Notes: generated from the letters alone by a model not told the origin. Counted from the first letter of the stretch, positions 47,164 through 59,559 are shown. The stretch is DNA of 64,000 bases from Cryptomeria japonica (GCF_030272615.1 NC_081414.1:333981427-334045426); one strand, 5' to 3'. Numbers and translations are program-made.

Positions 47164-48021
47164 TTGTTGATGTGTTTTTTATGCACATGCGAACACAGAA
47201 TAAAATACCTAAAGGGTACCTTATCCTCTCTTGAATAAAGTCTTCGAAAGCTGAAGATGTCGCGAAAAGGATCAATCGGAATGACTTCAAGGTTCTTTGT
47301 ATGTAGGATCTCTACGTGTGGATAAGCTCTCTGTGGTATGATGTGATTTTGCTGGAATCACAAGGGGACTTACACTTGATGACCTAAATGTCTGATTTGC
47401 TGGAATCACAGGATTTCACTGGCTTAGATTTTGAAAAAAGGAAAAAGGACGAGGGCAAGGAAAGGATCTAATTCTGACACTAAGAATGTAGGAGCAATGA
47501 ATGATCTTTGATGAAATTCTAACTAAGTCTTGTTTTGACATCCCAAGACCATCTCCACAAGGTTAGTGCGATCTTCGAAGGAAAGCTTTATGATGTTCAG
47601 ATCATCACTACAGGCATAGACACCATCAGGCTGATGCATATCAATGAAGAAGCGACAATTGAAGTTAAGATTAAACTGAATGATTCCAGTTGACTACACA
47701 AGGCAAGTCTGCAATCAACAAACTGCTAGTAGTATGGATATACGAATTTCACCATCAATCAAACACATTTCTTCCACTCATCTAATAACATGAAATTAAA
47801 TATGAGAAGTATAGAGACCATGCAAATTGTTGAATCGACCCATAAATTTCACCATTTCTTCAATGAAGTTTTACAAGTCTTTTACAACAACATCTTGGCA
47901 ACAATCTTTGCCTTCTCTTTCTATTCTACTCTAATTGCTATTCTATCAATTGACTATCCACTATTAGCTAACTATTCACTAACTACTCTCTATTAGCCTC
48001 TGCAAAATGAAGAGTCGGGGC

Positions 48022-48110
48022 TTATATAGTGCCCTTAATACAATTCAATGGCTAAGATCAATTCGAGATCAATGGCCAAGATTCTACAATGAAAACCCTA
48101 ATTAGGGTTT
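48022..48110 (-). promoter_or_regulatory. LTR promoter with palindromic telo-box
   Basis: The telo-box palindrome is at 48093-48110 and minus-strand TATATAAG at 48029-48022. Confidence 0.68.
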
Positions 48111-49146
48111 GTTACAACAAACTCAATTCTGACCAATGAAATAATTGTATTAATTGGACACATGTCTTCTCTGGAATATTCGACCAATGGATAGCTGCGG
48201 TAGGTACATCAAAGTTTGTGCCACCTTTAAAGAGTCAGGTACATTGAATCTGGACATGCTGAGGTGGACCAACCCGACTGGAGGAGTGATGACTAGGATG
48301 CCACCTTGTCTGATACTTGCAACTTGGTAGATATCCAATTCGATGATGCTGAGAAGCTAGCTTTAATCAATTCATCTGAAACTATCTGCTTCTTCAACGA
48401 ACCCTTGCTCTGACTTCTTTTGTCTTTGATGTGCAGGATGATGATGTACCTCGCCCTGGAATGCTGGATTAGAAGAGGTTATTCCTGATGATGCTTGACC
48501 GAAGGAGGCCATCCTTGTCGATGCTAGATGGGAGGAGGTCATCCTTGTCTTGACTTGATCTTCTTGGAGGAGACCGTCCTTGATCTGGCTTGATTTTCTT
48601 TGATGAGAGTCTGCCAAGTAATAGATCTTCCGACTACGGGGCTGCCATTTGATGCCTACACAAAAGATTAAAGTTAGTCTTTGAGCATCAAACCTTAAAG
48701 CATAGAATTCAAGACCTTTCAAGGGTATAACTTAAGATATTAATTTGAAAAAGACATGATAAATCAAGAATTATACATTTTCAAATTAATTATGAATGGA
48801 AATTGGATTTTCAAGACTTAGATTTTACAAAATTGCTATGAAAACACAATAAGTCTTGAATAAGAACCTCAAAAAATTCTTCATACCTTCTCCTTTGAAA
48901 GCCTAACTATACAACCTTGGAAAATGATAAAAGAAGACCGGATTTTGCTGGACAAGGGTTGTATTGTGGTCTCCCTTTGGACGAATTATGCTTCCATTAG
49001 CCTCCAAAAGAGCTTCTCCTTCTTTAGCCTCCAACGCTTAACAAAATTTCACCTCCACTCTGTTGGATTTCGCTCCTCAAATTGCTCCTCAATTTTGCAC
49101 TTAGAAGGATGAATGAATGATTTGAATTTGTCCACAATACACCTCC

Positions 49147-49238
49147 CTTATATAGGGCGCTCACCCTACTTCTTGTTGAGGCCGACTTGACAAAAGGAAA
49201 TAAAATGAAATAAAACCCCCTTTTGAAGGATGGCCGAC
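49147..49238 (-). promoter_or_regulatory. Internal LTR promoter: TATA with two GCCGAC sites
   Basis: TATATAAG (49156-49147, minus) with GCCGAC at 49181-49186 and 49233-49238, 52 bp apart. The mirror copy in the right arm keeps the distal site (54023-54028) and has lost the proximal one through one substitution (54075-54080). Confidence 0.6.
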
Positions 49239-49463
49239 TTGGCAAATAAATGCAAATAACAAATATTGAGCGCTCAATTGTATTTTTTAATTTAAAAATT
49301 AATTTTAATGCCTCCAAGGTGAAGCCTAAAAATTAACTTATTAAATTAAAAATGCCTTTAATTAATGCAAATTTTAATTTAACCTCCCAAATGTCTAGAA
49401 TTTGGCAAATTTGGCGAAATTTGGGAATATCAAGTTTTCATTGAAGCTTAGTGAAGCTTCTTC

Positions 49464-51385
49464 AAGACTTCGCCCTGGACCCTCTGAAAGGGTCAGGAGC
49501 GATTTTTCAATTTAGGCCAAAATTCACCTTAGCTTGATCATTGGACTCCTTCAAGGCGATCTCCAGGGTCCATTTCCTTCCATCACTGGGTTAGCTCATC
49601 AAAACTTGAAGGAAAAAATTGTATTTTAGGGAATTTCGCCCTGGATCCTTTGGAAGGGTCAGGAGCGATTTTCCCTCCTGAGCTCAAAATTCTCATTTTT
49701 TCAAAGTTCACATCCTCACCAAGGCATTCCAAATAGCATTTCTCACCGAAGTCCAGGCTTAGTCTCATTCAAAACTTGGAGAAAAGGTGGATTTAGGGTT
49801 TTTCGCCCTGGACCCTCTGGAAGGGTCAAGAGCGATTTTCCCTCCTTGGGCTTACTCTTTCATCATCTCAACTTCAATCCACTTTACAAAGCTAGGCAAA
49901 GGTCTTCTTCTTTCACTCCATCCAAGCTTGGTTCGTTCTTGCAAGGCAAAATAGGGGATTTTCAAATTTTCGCCCTGGAACCTCTGGAAGGGTCAAGAGC
50001 GATTTTTAGGTTTTAGGCCTATTTTGCAATCTTTTCATCTTCAAATCACTTCCATGGCATAAAACATCTTGCCTTACTCCCCTTCAAGTCATAAAAACCA
50101 AAATCTCATCTTGAAATGCAAGGATAATAGGAGGATTTGGAAATTTCGCCCTGGAACCTCTGGAAGGGTCAAGAGCGAGTTTCCCTTTGGGCATCAAAAT
50201 TTGCATCTTTAGCAATCCAACCCAACTTCAAGGCAATTCAAATGTCATTTTACACCCATGTCTAAGCTTGGCCTTGCTCAAACTTTGGAGGAAAAAATAG
50301 GTTTTAGGATTTTCGCCCTGGACCCTCAGCAAGGGTTAGGAGCGATTTTCAAGTTTTGAGCATGTTCCTCTATCCTTTCAACTTCAATTCACCTTCAAAG
50401 CTAAAAACACACTTCTCCTTGCATGTTCAACCCAAGTTTCATTTGATTCCGCCAAGGAAAATAGGTGTTTGAAGAATTTTCGCCCTGGACCCTCTGGAAG
50501 GGTCAGGAGCGAATTTTCTCATTTGGGCTCAATTCCTTCCATTTTCACCTTGTCCCATACTTGCCTTAGCAAAACTTGATGGCAAAGAGTGATTTTGAGA
50601 AAATTCGCTCTGGACCCTTTGGAAGGGTCAGGAGCGAAATTTTCGTTCTTGACCAAAAAATCATCATTTTTCCAACTTGAAACTTCTTTGCAAGGTAGGT
50701 TTTCATCTTTCATCATGCTAGGAATAAAGTCTCATGTCCAAGGAAGGCCCAAAATGTGGTTATGAGGAATTTCGCTCTGGACCCTCTGGAAGGGTCAAGA
50801 GCGAAATTGCTTTCCTTGTCCAAAATTCTTCATCTTGCATGCTTCCAAGTCTTCAAATGTATCAAACGACGTCCAATCTTCATTCCCAGAGACCCTGCAC
50901 ATAAAAAGTTAGCCAAAATTAGTGACAAATAAGTTTAAATAAGATTTTCGCTCTGGACCCTCTGGAAGGGTCAGGAGCGAAATCTTCATTCCAAGCTAAA
51001 TTGCCCAGTTTTTTAGGTCTCAAACCATTTCACAAGGCAAGGTTAGATCATTTTCAAGGCCAGGAACAGGATTGCAAGCTCAAACAAGGTGGCAAATGAA
51101 GTTTATGATGGATTTCGTTCTGGACCGTTTGGAAGGGTCAGGAGCGAAATTCCTCTTCCAGCCTAGAATCCATCATATTTTCAAGGTTCTCAAACATTTC
51201 CAATTTTCCCTTCAAAATGCCTTGCAAGTCAAAATTTGGTCAAATAAGGCAAGAAATGAGTCTTAGGTTGATTTTCGCCCTAGACCCTTTGGAAGGGTCA
51301 GGGGCGAGATTTGCTTTGGACCCTCTGGAAGGGTCAGGAGCGAAATTCGTTGTGGACCCTCTGGAAGGGTCGAGAGCGAAATTTG
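49464..51385. repeat. U3 hairpin array D (about 14 units)
   Basis: Units start near 49468, 49634, 49801, 49969, 50145, 50311, 50480, 50604, 50769, 50946, 51112, 51272, 51308 and 51345. The core is TTCGCCCTGGACCCT, a loop, then AGGGTCAGGAGCGA. The last three are tandem without a spacer, showing that the unit itself can duplicate. Confidence 0.9.
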
Positions 51386-51879
51386 ACTTTTTGAATTCTC
51401 TGTCAGGATTATTTTATGGAATATAACATTTAAGTATAAGAGACATTTCCTTCTACTTTAAGTTATATTCCATATATACTTTCAGGATGTTTGAGAGTGG
51501 TTTCAGACCTCCAAGAGTTATATTGCAAAATCTAGTTTTTGGAGGATTCTTAGTTTTCCAGACTTTCAGGATCAGGACATTCCAAACCTAGCCAAATTTC
51601 AGGATCAGGAAATTCCAGACTTCATCACTCATCAACTTGACCTCACTAAAGCATAACCTACTATCCAGGTGATCACCTTGGCGACACTCGAAAGCTAAAG
51701 GCTAACAGACAAAACCCTAAAAGACCTCTAAAAACAAACCCTAGAAAGCAAAAAGTAGGGGTCCCCATTTGCAATGGGGCGATGTGTGAAATGGTCACAA
51801 CATCTAGATTCTTCATGTCACTTATACTTAAATGTTATATTCCATAAAATAATCCTGACGGAGAGTTCAAAAAGCCAAA

Positions 51880-53795
51880 TTTCGCTCCCGACCCTTCCAG
51901 AGGGTCCACAACGAGTTTCGCTCCTGACCCTTCCAGAGGGTCCAAAGCAAATCTCGCCCCTGACCCTTCCAGAGGGTCCAAGGCAAAAATCAACCTAAGA
52001 CTCATTTCTTGCCTTATTTGACCAAATTTTGACTTGCAAGGCATTTTGAAGGGAAAATTGGAAATGTTTGAGAACCTTGAAAAAATGATGGATTCTAGGC
52101 TGGAAGAGGAATTTCGTTCTTGACCCTTCCAAAGGGTCCAGACCGAAATTCATCATAAACTTCATTTGCCACCTTGTTTGAGCTTGCAATCCGGTTCCTG
52201 CCCTTGAAAATGATCTAACCTTGCCTTGTGAAATGGTTTGAGACCTAAAAAACTGAGCAATTTAGCTTGGAATGAAGATTTCGCTCCTAACCCTTCCAGA
52301 GGGTCCAGAGCGAAAATCTTATTTGAACTTATTTGTCACTAATTTTGGCTAACTTTTTATGTGCAGGGTCTCTGGGAATGAAGATTGGACGTCGTTTGAT
52401 ACATTTGAAGACTTGGAAGCATGCAAGATGAAGAATTTTGGACAAGGAAAGCAATTTCGCTCCTGACCCTTCCAGAGGGTCCAGAGCGAAATTCCTCATA
52501 ACCACATTTTGGGCCTTCCTTGGACATGAGACTTTATTCCTAGCATGATGAAAGATGAAAACCTACCTTGCAAAGAAGTTTCAAGTTGGAAAAATGATGA
52601 TTTTTTGGTCAAGAACGAAAATTTCGCTCCTGACCCTTCCAAAGGGTCCAGAGCGAATTTTCTCAAAATCACTCTTTGCCATCAAGTTTTGCTAAGGCAA
52701 GTATGGGACAAGGTGAAAATGGAAGGAATTGAGCCCAAATGAGAAAATTCGCTCCTGACCCTTCCAGAGGGTCCAAGGCGAAAATTCTTCAAACACCTAT
52801 TTTCCCTGGCAGAATCAAATGAAACTTGGGTTGAACATGCAAGGAGAAGTGTGTTTTTAGCTTTGAAGGTGAATTGAAGTTGAAAGGATAGAGGAACATG
52901 CTCAAAACTTGAAAATCGCTCCTGACCCTTGCTGAGGGTCCAGGGCGAAAATCCTAAAACCTATTTTTTCCTCCAAAGTTTGAGCAAGGCCAAGCTTAGA
53001 CATGGGTGTAAAATGACATTTGAATTGCCTTGAAGTTGGGTTGGATTGCTAAAGATGCAAATTTTGATGCCCAAAGGGAAATTCGCTCCTGACCCTTCCA
53101 GAGGTTCCAAGGCGAAATTTCCAAATCCTCCTATTATCCTTGCATTTCAAGATGAGATTTTGGTTTTTATGACTTGAAGGGGAGTAAGGCAAGATGTTTT
53201 ATGCCATGGAAGTGATTTGAAGATGAAAAGATTGCAAAATAGGCCTAAAACCTAAAAATCGCTCCTGACCCTTCCAAAGGTTCCAGGGTGAAAATTTGAA
53301 AATCCCCTATTTTGCCTTGCAGGAACGAACCAAGCTTGGATGGAGTGAAAGAAGAAGACCTTTGCCTAGCTTTGTAAAGTGGATTGAAGTTGAGATGATG
53401 AAAGAGTAAGCCCAAGGAGGAAAAATCGCTCCTGACCCTTCCAGAGGGTCCAGGGCGGAAAACACTAAATCCACCTTTTCTCCAAGTTTTGAATGAGACT
53501 AAGCCTGGACCTCGGTGAGAAATGCTATTTGGAATGCCTTGGTGAGGATGTGAACTTTGAAAAAATGAGAATTTTGAGCTCAGGAGGGAAAATCGCTCCT
53601 GACCCTTCCAAAGGGTCCAGCGCGAAATTCCCTAAAATACAATTTTTTCCTTCAAGTTTTGATGAGCTAACCCAGTGATGGAAGGAAATGGACCCTGGAG
53701 ATCGCCTTGAAGGAGTTCAATGATCAAGCTAAGGTGAAATTTGGCCTAAATTGAAAAATCGCTCCTAACCCTTCCAGAGGGTCCAGGGCGAAGTC
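51880..53795. repeat. U3 hairpin array E (mirror of array D)
   Basis: The same units as array D in reverse order and orientation, starting with the triplet at 51880-51985. Some positions differ between the arms, so the arms have been evolving separately. Confidence 0.9.
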
Positions 53796-54374
53796 TTGAA
53801 GAAGCTTCACTAATCTTCAATCAAACCTTGATATTCCCAAATTTCGCCAAATTTGCCAAATTCTAGACATTTGGGAGGTTAAATTAAAATTTGCATTAAT
53901 TAAAGGCATTTTTAATTTAATAAGTTAATTTTTAGGCTTCACCTTGGAGGCATTAAAATTAATTTTTAAATTAAAAAATACAATTGAGCGCTCAATATTT
54001 GTTATTTGCATTTATTTGCCAAGTCGGCCATCCTTCAAAAGGGGGTTTTATTTCATTTTATTTCCTTTTGTCAAGTCCGCCTCAACAAGAAGTAGGGTGA
54101 GCGCCCTATAAAAGGGAGGTGTATTGTGGACAAATTCAAATCATTCATTCATCCTTCTAAGTGCGAAATTGAGGAGCAATTTGAGGAGCGAAATCCAGCA
54201 AAGTGGAGGCGAAATTTTGTTAAGTGTTGGAGGCTAAAGAAGGAGGAGCTCTTTTGGAGGCTAATGGAAGCATAATTCGTCCAAAGGGAGACCACAATAC
54301 AACCCTTGTCCAGCAAAATCCGGTCTTCTTTTATCATTTTCCAAGGTTGTATAGTTAGGCTTTTAAAGGAGAAG

Positions 54375-54605
54375 GTATGAAGAATTTTTTGAGGTTCTTA
54401 TTCAAGACTTATTGTGATTTCATAGCAATTTTGTAAAATCTAAGTTTTGAAAATCCAATTTCCATTCATAATTAATTTGAAAATGTATAATTCTTGATTT
54501 ATCATGTCTTTTTCAAATTAATATCTTAAGTTATACCCTTGAAAGGTCTTGAATTCTATGCTTTAAGGTTTGATGCTCAAAGACTAACTTTAATCTTTTG
54601 TGTAG
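54375..54605 (+). other. Leader intron upstream of the small ORF
   Basis: Donor GAAG/GTATGA at 54375 and acceptor TGTGTAG at 54605 lie between the TATA at 54107 and the ATG at 54613. The equivalent sites are conserved in the ORF1 copy (39930-40103). Confidence 0.5.
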
Positions 54606-54612
54606 GCATCAA

Positions 54613-54867
54613 ATGGCGGCCTTGGAGTTGGAAGATCTATTACTTGGCAGACTCTCATCAAAGAAAATCAAGCCAGATCAAGGACGGCCTCCTCCAAGAA
54701 GATCAAGTCAAGACAAGGACGACCTCCTCCCGTCTAGCATCGACAAGGACGGCCTCCTTCGGTCAAGCATCATCAGGAATAACCTCTTCCAATCCAGCAT
54801 TCCAGGGCGAGGTACATCATCATCCTGCACATCAAAGACAAAAGAAGTTAGAGCAAGGGTTCGTTGA
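54613..54867 (+). CDS. Small Ser/Arg-rich ORF (84 aa) in the giant LTR
   Basis: An open frame from the ATG at 54613, eight bases after the predicted leader-intron acceptor, to a TGA at 54865-54867. It begins MAALELEDLLLGRLSSKKIK, has a middle rich in Ser, Arg and Asp with short internal repeats (SSIDKDGLLRSSI), and ends GRGTSSSCTSKTKEVRARVR. No known domain. The mirror copy at about 48645 has a stop at codon five. A 53-residue relative at 34328-34489 shares the end. It occupies the position where ORF1 starts in the long copy. Coding status is unproven. Confidence 0.42.
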   Translation: MAALELEDLLLGRLSSKKIKPDQGRPPPRRSSQDKDDLLPSSIDKDGLLRSSIIRNNLFQSSIPGRGTSSSCTSKTKEVRARVR

Positions 54868-55150
54868 AGAAGCAGATAGTTTCAGATGAATTGATTAAAG
54901 CTAGCTTCTCAGCATCATCGAATTGGATATCTACCAAGTTGCAAGTATCAGACAACGTGGCATCCTAGTCATCACTCCTCCAGTCGGGTTGGTCCACCTC
55001 AGCATGTCCAGATTCAATGTACCTGACTCTTTAAAGGTGGCACAAACTTCGATGTACCTACCCCAGCTATCCATTGGTCGAATATTCCAGAGAAGACATG
55101 TGTCCAATTAATACAATTATTTCATTGATCAGAATTGAGTTTGTTGTAAC

Positions 55151-55240
55151 AAACCCTAATTAGGGTTTTCATTGTAGAATCTTGGCCATTGATCTCGAAT
55201 TGATCTTAGCCATTGAATTGTATTAAGGGCACTATATAAG
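55151..55240 (+). promoter_or_regulatory. LTR promoter with palindromic telo-box
   Basis: The telo-box palindrome is at 55151-55168 and CTATATAAG at 55232-55240, in plus orientation. Confidence 0.68.
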
Positions 55241-56094
55241 CCCCGGCTCTTCATTTTGCAGAGGCTAATAGAGAGTAGTTAGTGAATAGTTAGCTAATAG
55301 TGGATAGTCAATTGATAGAATAGCAATTAGAGTAGAATAGAAAGAGAAGGCAAAGATTGTTGCCAAGATGTTGTAAAAGACTTGTAAAACTTCATTGAAG
55401 AAATGGTGAAATTTATGGGTCGATTCAACAATTTGCATGGTCTCTATACTTCTCATATTTAATTTCATGTTATTAGATGAGTGGAAGAAATGTGTTTGAT
55501 TGATGGTGAAATTCGTATATCCATACTACTAGCAGTTTGTTGATTGCAGACTTTTCTTGTGTAGTCAACTAGAATCATTCAGCTTAAGCTTAACTCCAAT
55601 TGTCACTTCTTCATTGATATGCATCAACCTGATGGTGTCTATGCCTGTAGTGATGATCTGAACATCATAAAGCTTTCCTTCGAAGATCGCACTAACCTTG
55701 TGGAGATGGTCCTGGGATGTCAAAACAAGACTTAGTTAGAATTTCATCAAAGATCATTCATTGCTCCTACATTCTTAGTGTCAGAATTAGATCCTTTCCT
55801 CGCCCTCGTCCTTTTTCCTTTTTTCAAAATCTAAGCCAATGAAATCCTGTGATTCCAGCAAATCAGACGTTTAGGTCATCAAGTGTAAGTCCCCTTGTGA
55901 TTCCAGCAAAATCACATCATACCACAGAGAGCTTATCCACACGTAGAGATCCTACATACAAAGAACCTTGAAGTCATTCCGATTGATCCTTTTCGTGACA
56001 TCTTCAGCATTCGGAGACTTTATTCAAGAGAGGATAAGGTACCCTTTAGGTATTTTATTCTGTGTTCGCATGTGCATAAAAAACACATCAACAA

Positions 56095-56135
56095 GTCCCC
56101 ATTTGCAATGGGCGATGTGTGAAAACATCACAATA
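56095..56135 (-). repeat. Outermost start of the minus-strand giant LTR
   Basis: On the minus strand it reads TATTGTGATG, TCACACATCGCCC, then ATTGCAAATGGGGAC, and is broken by the inverted repeat. It continues at 47163 downward. It abuts a Copia internal region on the right with no visible duplication. Confidence 0.6.
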
Positions 56136-56499
56136 GTAGTCTTCTCATTTCCAGCTTCCTTTTCATTTTCCCCTTTGCAGCTTTCTTCATCCTCGTGATC
56201 AATTTCTTCAGCTACTTCTTTATGGTGAAGGTTATCATAAACATGAACATTTCTACTTTCAATCACCTTATGTAGCCTATTATTGTAACACATGAATGCT
56301 TTGCTTCTTGACAAATAGACAAGAAATATTCCTTCATCAACTCTTGTGTCAAACTTCCCTAAGATCTCTTCATCCCTTATATAACATTCGCTACCAAATA
56401 CTTTAAAAGTTTAAAGTACTTGACCATGGCAGCCCTTCCTTTCCACTATTCATATGGAGTCTTATCATGATTGACTCTAATTTGTGCTCTATTTAAGAT

Positions 56500-57084
56500 T
56501 TATATTGTTGTATGCACTGCTTCTCTCCATAATGAATCCAATAACTTAGACTTGTTGAGCATGGTCCTTGACATTTCTTGTACGGTCCTATTCTTCCTTT
56601 CCACAACTCCATTTTGTTGTGGTGTTTTAGCGGCTGAGAATTGTCTCCAAATCCCATGTTTTTCACAAAACTCTTCAAATTCTCTTGAAGTAAACTCACC
56701 CCCTTTGTCTGATCTCAAACACTTTATCTTCAATCCGATCTCATTTTCCACTAAGGCTTTGAATCTCTTGAACTTTTTGACTGCATCAAATTTTTCCTTA
56801 AAAAAAGTGACCCTAGTAAATCTAGAATAATCATCTATTAGCAACATGAAGTATCTTTTAGCATATATACTTTTGGTGCGAGTTGCTCCACAGAGATCTA
56901 TATGAATGAGTTCCAATTGCTTGGATGTTGAATACTCTTTTGATTTAAATGTGACTCTTGTTTGCTTCCCAAGTTGGCAATAATTGCAAGTAGTGTTTGA
57001 AGGTTTAGAGATCCTTGGCATATCCTTTACTGCTTGTGTATTACTTCTATGCCAAATCCAACTTTCATCTTGTTTTATCATAAG
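56500..57084 (-). pseudogene. Copia integrase region
   Basis: The minus frame includes the pre-integrase segment CNYCQLGKQTRVTFKS and the core LIHIDLCGATRTKS, LLIDDYSRFTRVTFF, LRSDKGGEFTSREF and QQNGVVERKNRTVQ. The usual WHKR segment is degraded (IWHRSNTQAV). It continues in broken frames to 56136. Confidence 0.88.
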
Positions 57085-57650
57085 TCACTTCTTGCCTCTA
57101 TTTTCGCTTAGGATGTAAAGATTGTTAGACCTGCCTGATTTTGCTATGATTTTCCCTTCTTTCTTGATTTGGCGTCCTTCTGCATGAAATAGAAAAGTAT
57201 GACCTTGATCACACAATTGGCTTACACTCAAAAGGTTATGTTTTAAACCTTTAACATGTAAAACATTGCTTACTTCTGTTTTCCCATTATCCAGACTTAT
57301 GGCTCCTTTGCCCACTATAGTTGTTGTAGCCTTGTCTCCAAAATTCACTATTCCTCCATCTATAGCTTTCAACTTGATAAATTTACTTTTGTCACCAGTC
57401 ATGGGACATGAGCAGCAACTATCCACATACCATTGTTCTCCATCATCTTGGGCATGTAATTCAGTTTGTATCAGCAAATATCTCTCCTTTCTATCTTCCT
57501 TCTTTTTTCTTCCAAATCTTTGAATTGTTCTCCTTATGTGCTATGAGAGTTTCTTTCCTTTCATGATGCTTTGATGAATTTATAAAGATGGTTCTACAAA
57601 ACGTGATGTATGCCCATAATTATTACATCTATAACATTCAACATTGTATA
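57085..57650 (-). pseudogene. Copia zinc knuckle and protease region
   Basis: A degraded second knuckle (CYRCNNYGHTSRF) lies near 57600-57640. The protease frame 57477-57085 has WYVDSCCSCPMTGD, where functional copies have the Asp-Ser-Gly triad, so the active-site Gly is replaced by Cys. LKHNLLSVSQLCDQGH follows. Confidence 0.8.
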
Positions 57651-58071
57651 ATAAGGGAGTAAAAGAGTTGTAATTCCTATCAGCAATCTTGGTGATATTC
57701 CTATTCTTGTTCCAAATAGAGTTCCTTAAGTGAGTTCTACAATTTAATGCCTTGTGACCAAAACGTTTGTATGTAAATCAGTAACCATTGAAGTTACTCT
57801 TGTTCCTATTCATGTGAATATGTCTTGGATGGAGTGCCCTTTTGACCCCGTCCTTTGAAGGATTGCTTGAATTTTGTGGAACTTGACTCTTCTTGATTTC
57901 TTTATTCTTGATAGGCTATATCATGACTTCAACATATTTTTCTGCTTTCTCTTCTGATTTTTTTATGATTCTTCCATCTTGCTACTTTCTTCTTTGATGG
58001 GACTTTTGAGTGCATCAACATAGCTCTTTGACCTCTCCAAATCCTAGCACTGTTTTGATAGATGATGATCT

Positions 58072-58359
58072 CTAGCTGTTAATGATATCTTCCAAGATTT
58101 CTGAGCTTTTCTCAGATTTGAGGTTTGTTTTCAATTTGATGGATGTTTTTTCCAATTGACTTCTTAGAGAAGCTACTTGCGATTCAAGTTGACTACAAGT
58201 TTCTTCCTTTGCCTTCAATTCTGACCTCATCTCTTCTTCTATTTTCTTTGCCTTATCAATTTGAATTTTCAATTTGCTGATCTCCTTTTCTGTTTCTTCA
58301 AAGGCTTTGGTCTTTGTGTGTTCTTCTTGAAACAAGTGTTTATATTTTAGAACCTTCAT
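58072..58359 (-). pseudogene. Copia gag C-terminal coiled-coil
   Basis: A 95-codon frame with heptad-like Leu/Ile spacing, including ETEKEISKLKIQIDKAKKIE and LESQVASLRSQLEKT. Such coiled-coils are common in the long gag of SIRE-type Copia elements. No other function is implied. Confidence 0.65.
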
Positions 58360-58541
58360 CCTAAGTCTCTCTATTTCATCTATGGCTTGATAAAGCTCCT
58401 CTTCAAAGCTGACTCATTGTCACTTTCAGGATTAGGCATGACTCTTTCCTCCTTATGTATAGGATTCACATTGTCATTATTCTTTAGAGTATTCTCTTCC
58501 GTTTCAAATGCCATGAATAGCATTTCTTCTTTATAATTATC

Positions 58542-59506
58542 CTAGTCACTCTCATCAAATGAACTATTGTCCCTATGTGCATACAAACTCTTCTTGTATC
58601 CATTATTCCTTTTCTTATTCTTATCATACTTGTGGTTGACTTTGTTTTCTTTCCTCAGGTAACACTCTTCTTCTTCATTGCTGTCACTTTCTCTTAGGTT
58701 TGGACAATTTTTAATTAAGTGTCCAATTTTCCCAAAATTGAAGCATTTAAATGGCAACTTCCCTTTGTTCTTTCTTCTTAATTTTTTAACAAAAAGGGCT
58801 TCCACTTTGTTCGTGTCTTCATCAGAACTTTTGCTTACTAAAGGATCTTTGTCTTTCAATTTTCTTGTAGCTTTGAATGCTGATTCCCCTGCAGATAAAT
58901 CCCCTTTTCTAGTCCTCATTTCATAGGCTGTAAGGATTCTATGTAATTCATCCATGGATAACTGGTCCACATCCAACATTTCTTCTATTGCAGAGACTTT
59001 AGAATCAAATCTATCAGGAACTGACCTTAATACCTTTTGAATTATTACAGGTTCATCTATTTCCTCACCTAGACCTTGTATAGTATTGACTACCTCGTCA
59101 ACTTGAAGGAAGAATGCTGCAATGTTCTCTTTGTCCATCATCTTGAGGCTTTCAAATTCTCTTCTATGACTTTGAAGTTTTGCCTTTTTCACCTAGTGTC
59201 TCCCTCATAGATGTTTTTCAATTTGTCCCATAGGTCCTTTGTTATTTGATAGTGCATTTCTTTTACAAGTTCCGGCTCACTTAGTCGATACAAAATTGAA
59301 TTTTTTGCTTTTGGATTGTTCTCATATGCTTTCTTCCCTATTACATTTAATGGAGGATTTGGAGCCTTATACCCATTCACCACTACTTACCAAACATCAT
59401 ATCCCAAAGAGCTTATAAAGGTGTCCATTCTCAAACTCCAAAACCCATAGTTTGTTCCATCAAATAATGGAGCTTTTCTTGAAGAGAGTCCATTAGATTT
59501 AGCCAT
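58542..59506 (-). pseudogene. Copia gag region
   Basis: The ATG at 59506 (MAKSNGLSSRKAPLFDGTNY) lies about 50 bp inside the PBS. The frame is broken near 59390 and 59190. The main piece, 59192-58542, has the UBN2-type gag core (VLRSVPDRFDSKVSAIEE, LSMDELHRILTAYEMR) and a knuckle CFNFGKIGHLIKNC in which the second Cys is replaced by Phe. Confidence 0.85.
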
Positions 59507-59559
59507 GTGTGCTATTTCAATCTTCCTTCTAGTTGGTTAGACTAGGTTTGAAGGAGCCA

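Larger units (their letters stand above)
47165..51802 (-). mobile_element. Giant LTR, 4.64 kb (left arm copy)
   Basis: It begins at 51802 (TGTTGTGACC) and ends at 47165 (CATCAACA) on the minus strand. It includes hairpin array D, TATA with two GCCGAC sites (49147-49238), a leader intron, a telo-box (48093-48110) and the second TATA (48022-48029). The small ORF start is present, but its fifth codon is a stop. Confidence 0.9.
51815..56093 (+). mobile_element. Giant LTR, right arm copy, start truncated
   Basis: Plus-strand counterpart of the left arm, missing about the first 355 bp of the LTR. It ends at 56093 (CATCAACA). It carries hairpin array E (about 51880-53795), TATA (54107-54114), a leader intron (54375-54605), the small ORF, a telo-box (55151-55168) and CTATATAAG (55232-55240). 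Confidence 0.9.
47164..56094. repeat. Giant inverted repeat, arms about 4.28 kb, spacer 368 bp
   Basis: The left arm 47164-51446 and the right arm 51815-56094 are reverse complements, with about 3 bases net length difference and roughly 97-98% identity in the segments I compared. Each arm is a giant LTR; the outer ends are the LTR 3' ends (TTGTTGATG and CATCAACAA). The spacer 51447-51814 contains the left LTR's start. The whole unit interrupts another giant LTR, leaving GTC on both sides of the break. Confidence 0.92.

Noticed and set aside
51217-51426. Repetitive protein with LDPLEGSGAKF-like repeats
   Set aside because: The reading comes from hairpins being open on both strands. Frames break in the spacers, and the same hairpins encode different peptides elsewhere.
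47165-56093. Ordinary LTR retrotransposon with two LTRs
   Set aside because: The copies are inverted, not direct, and there is no internal region, PBS or polypurine tract between them.
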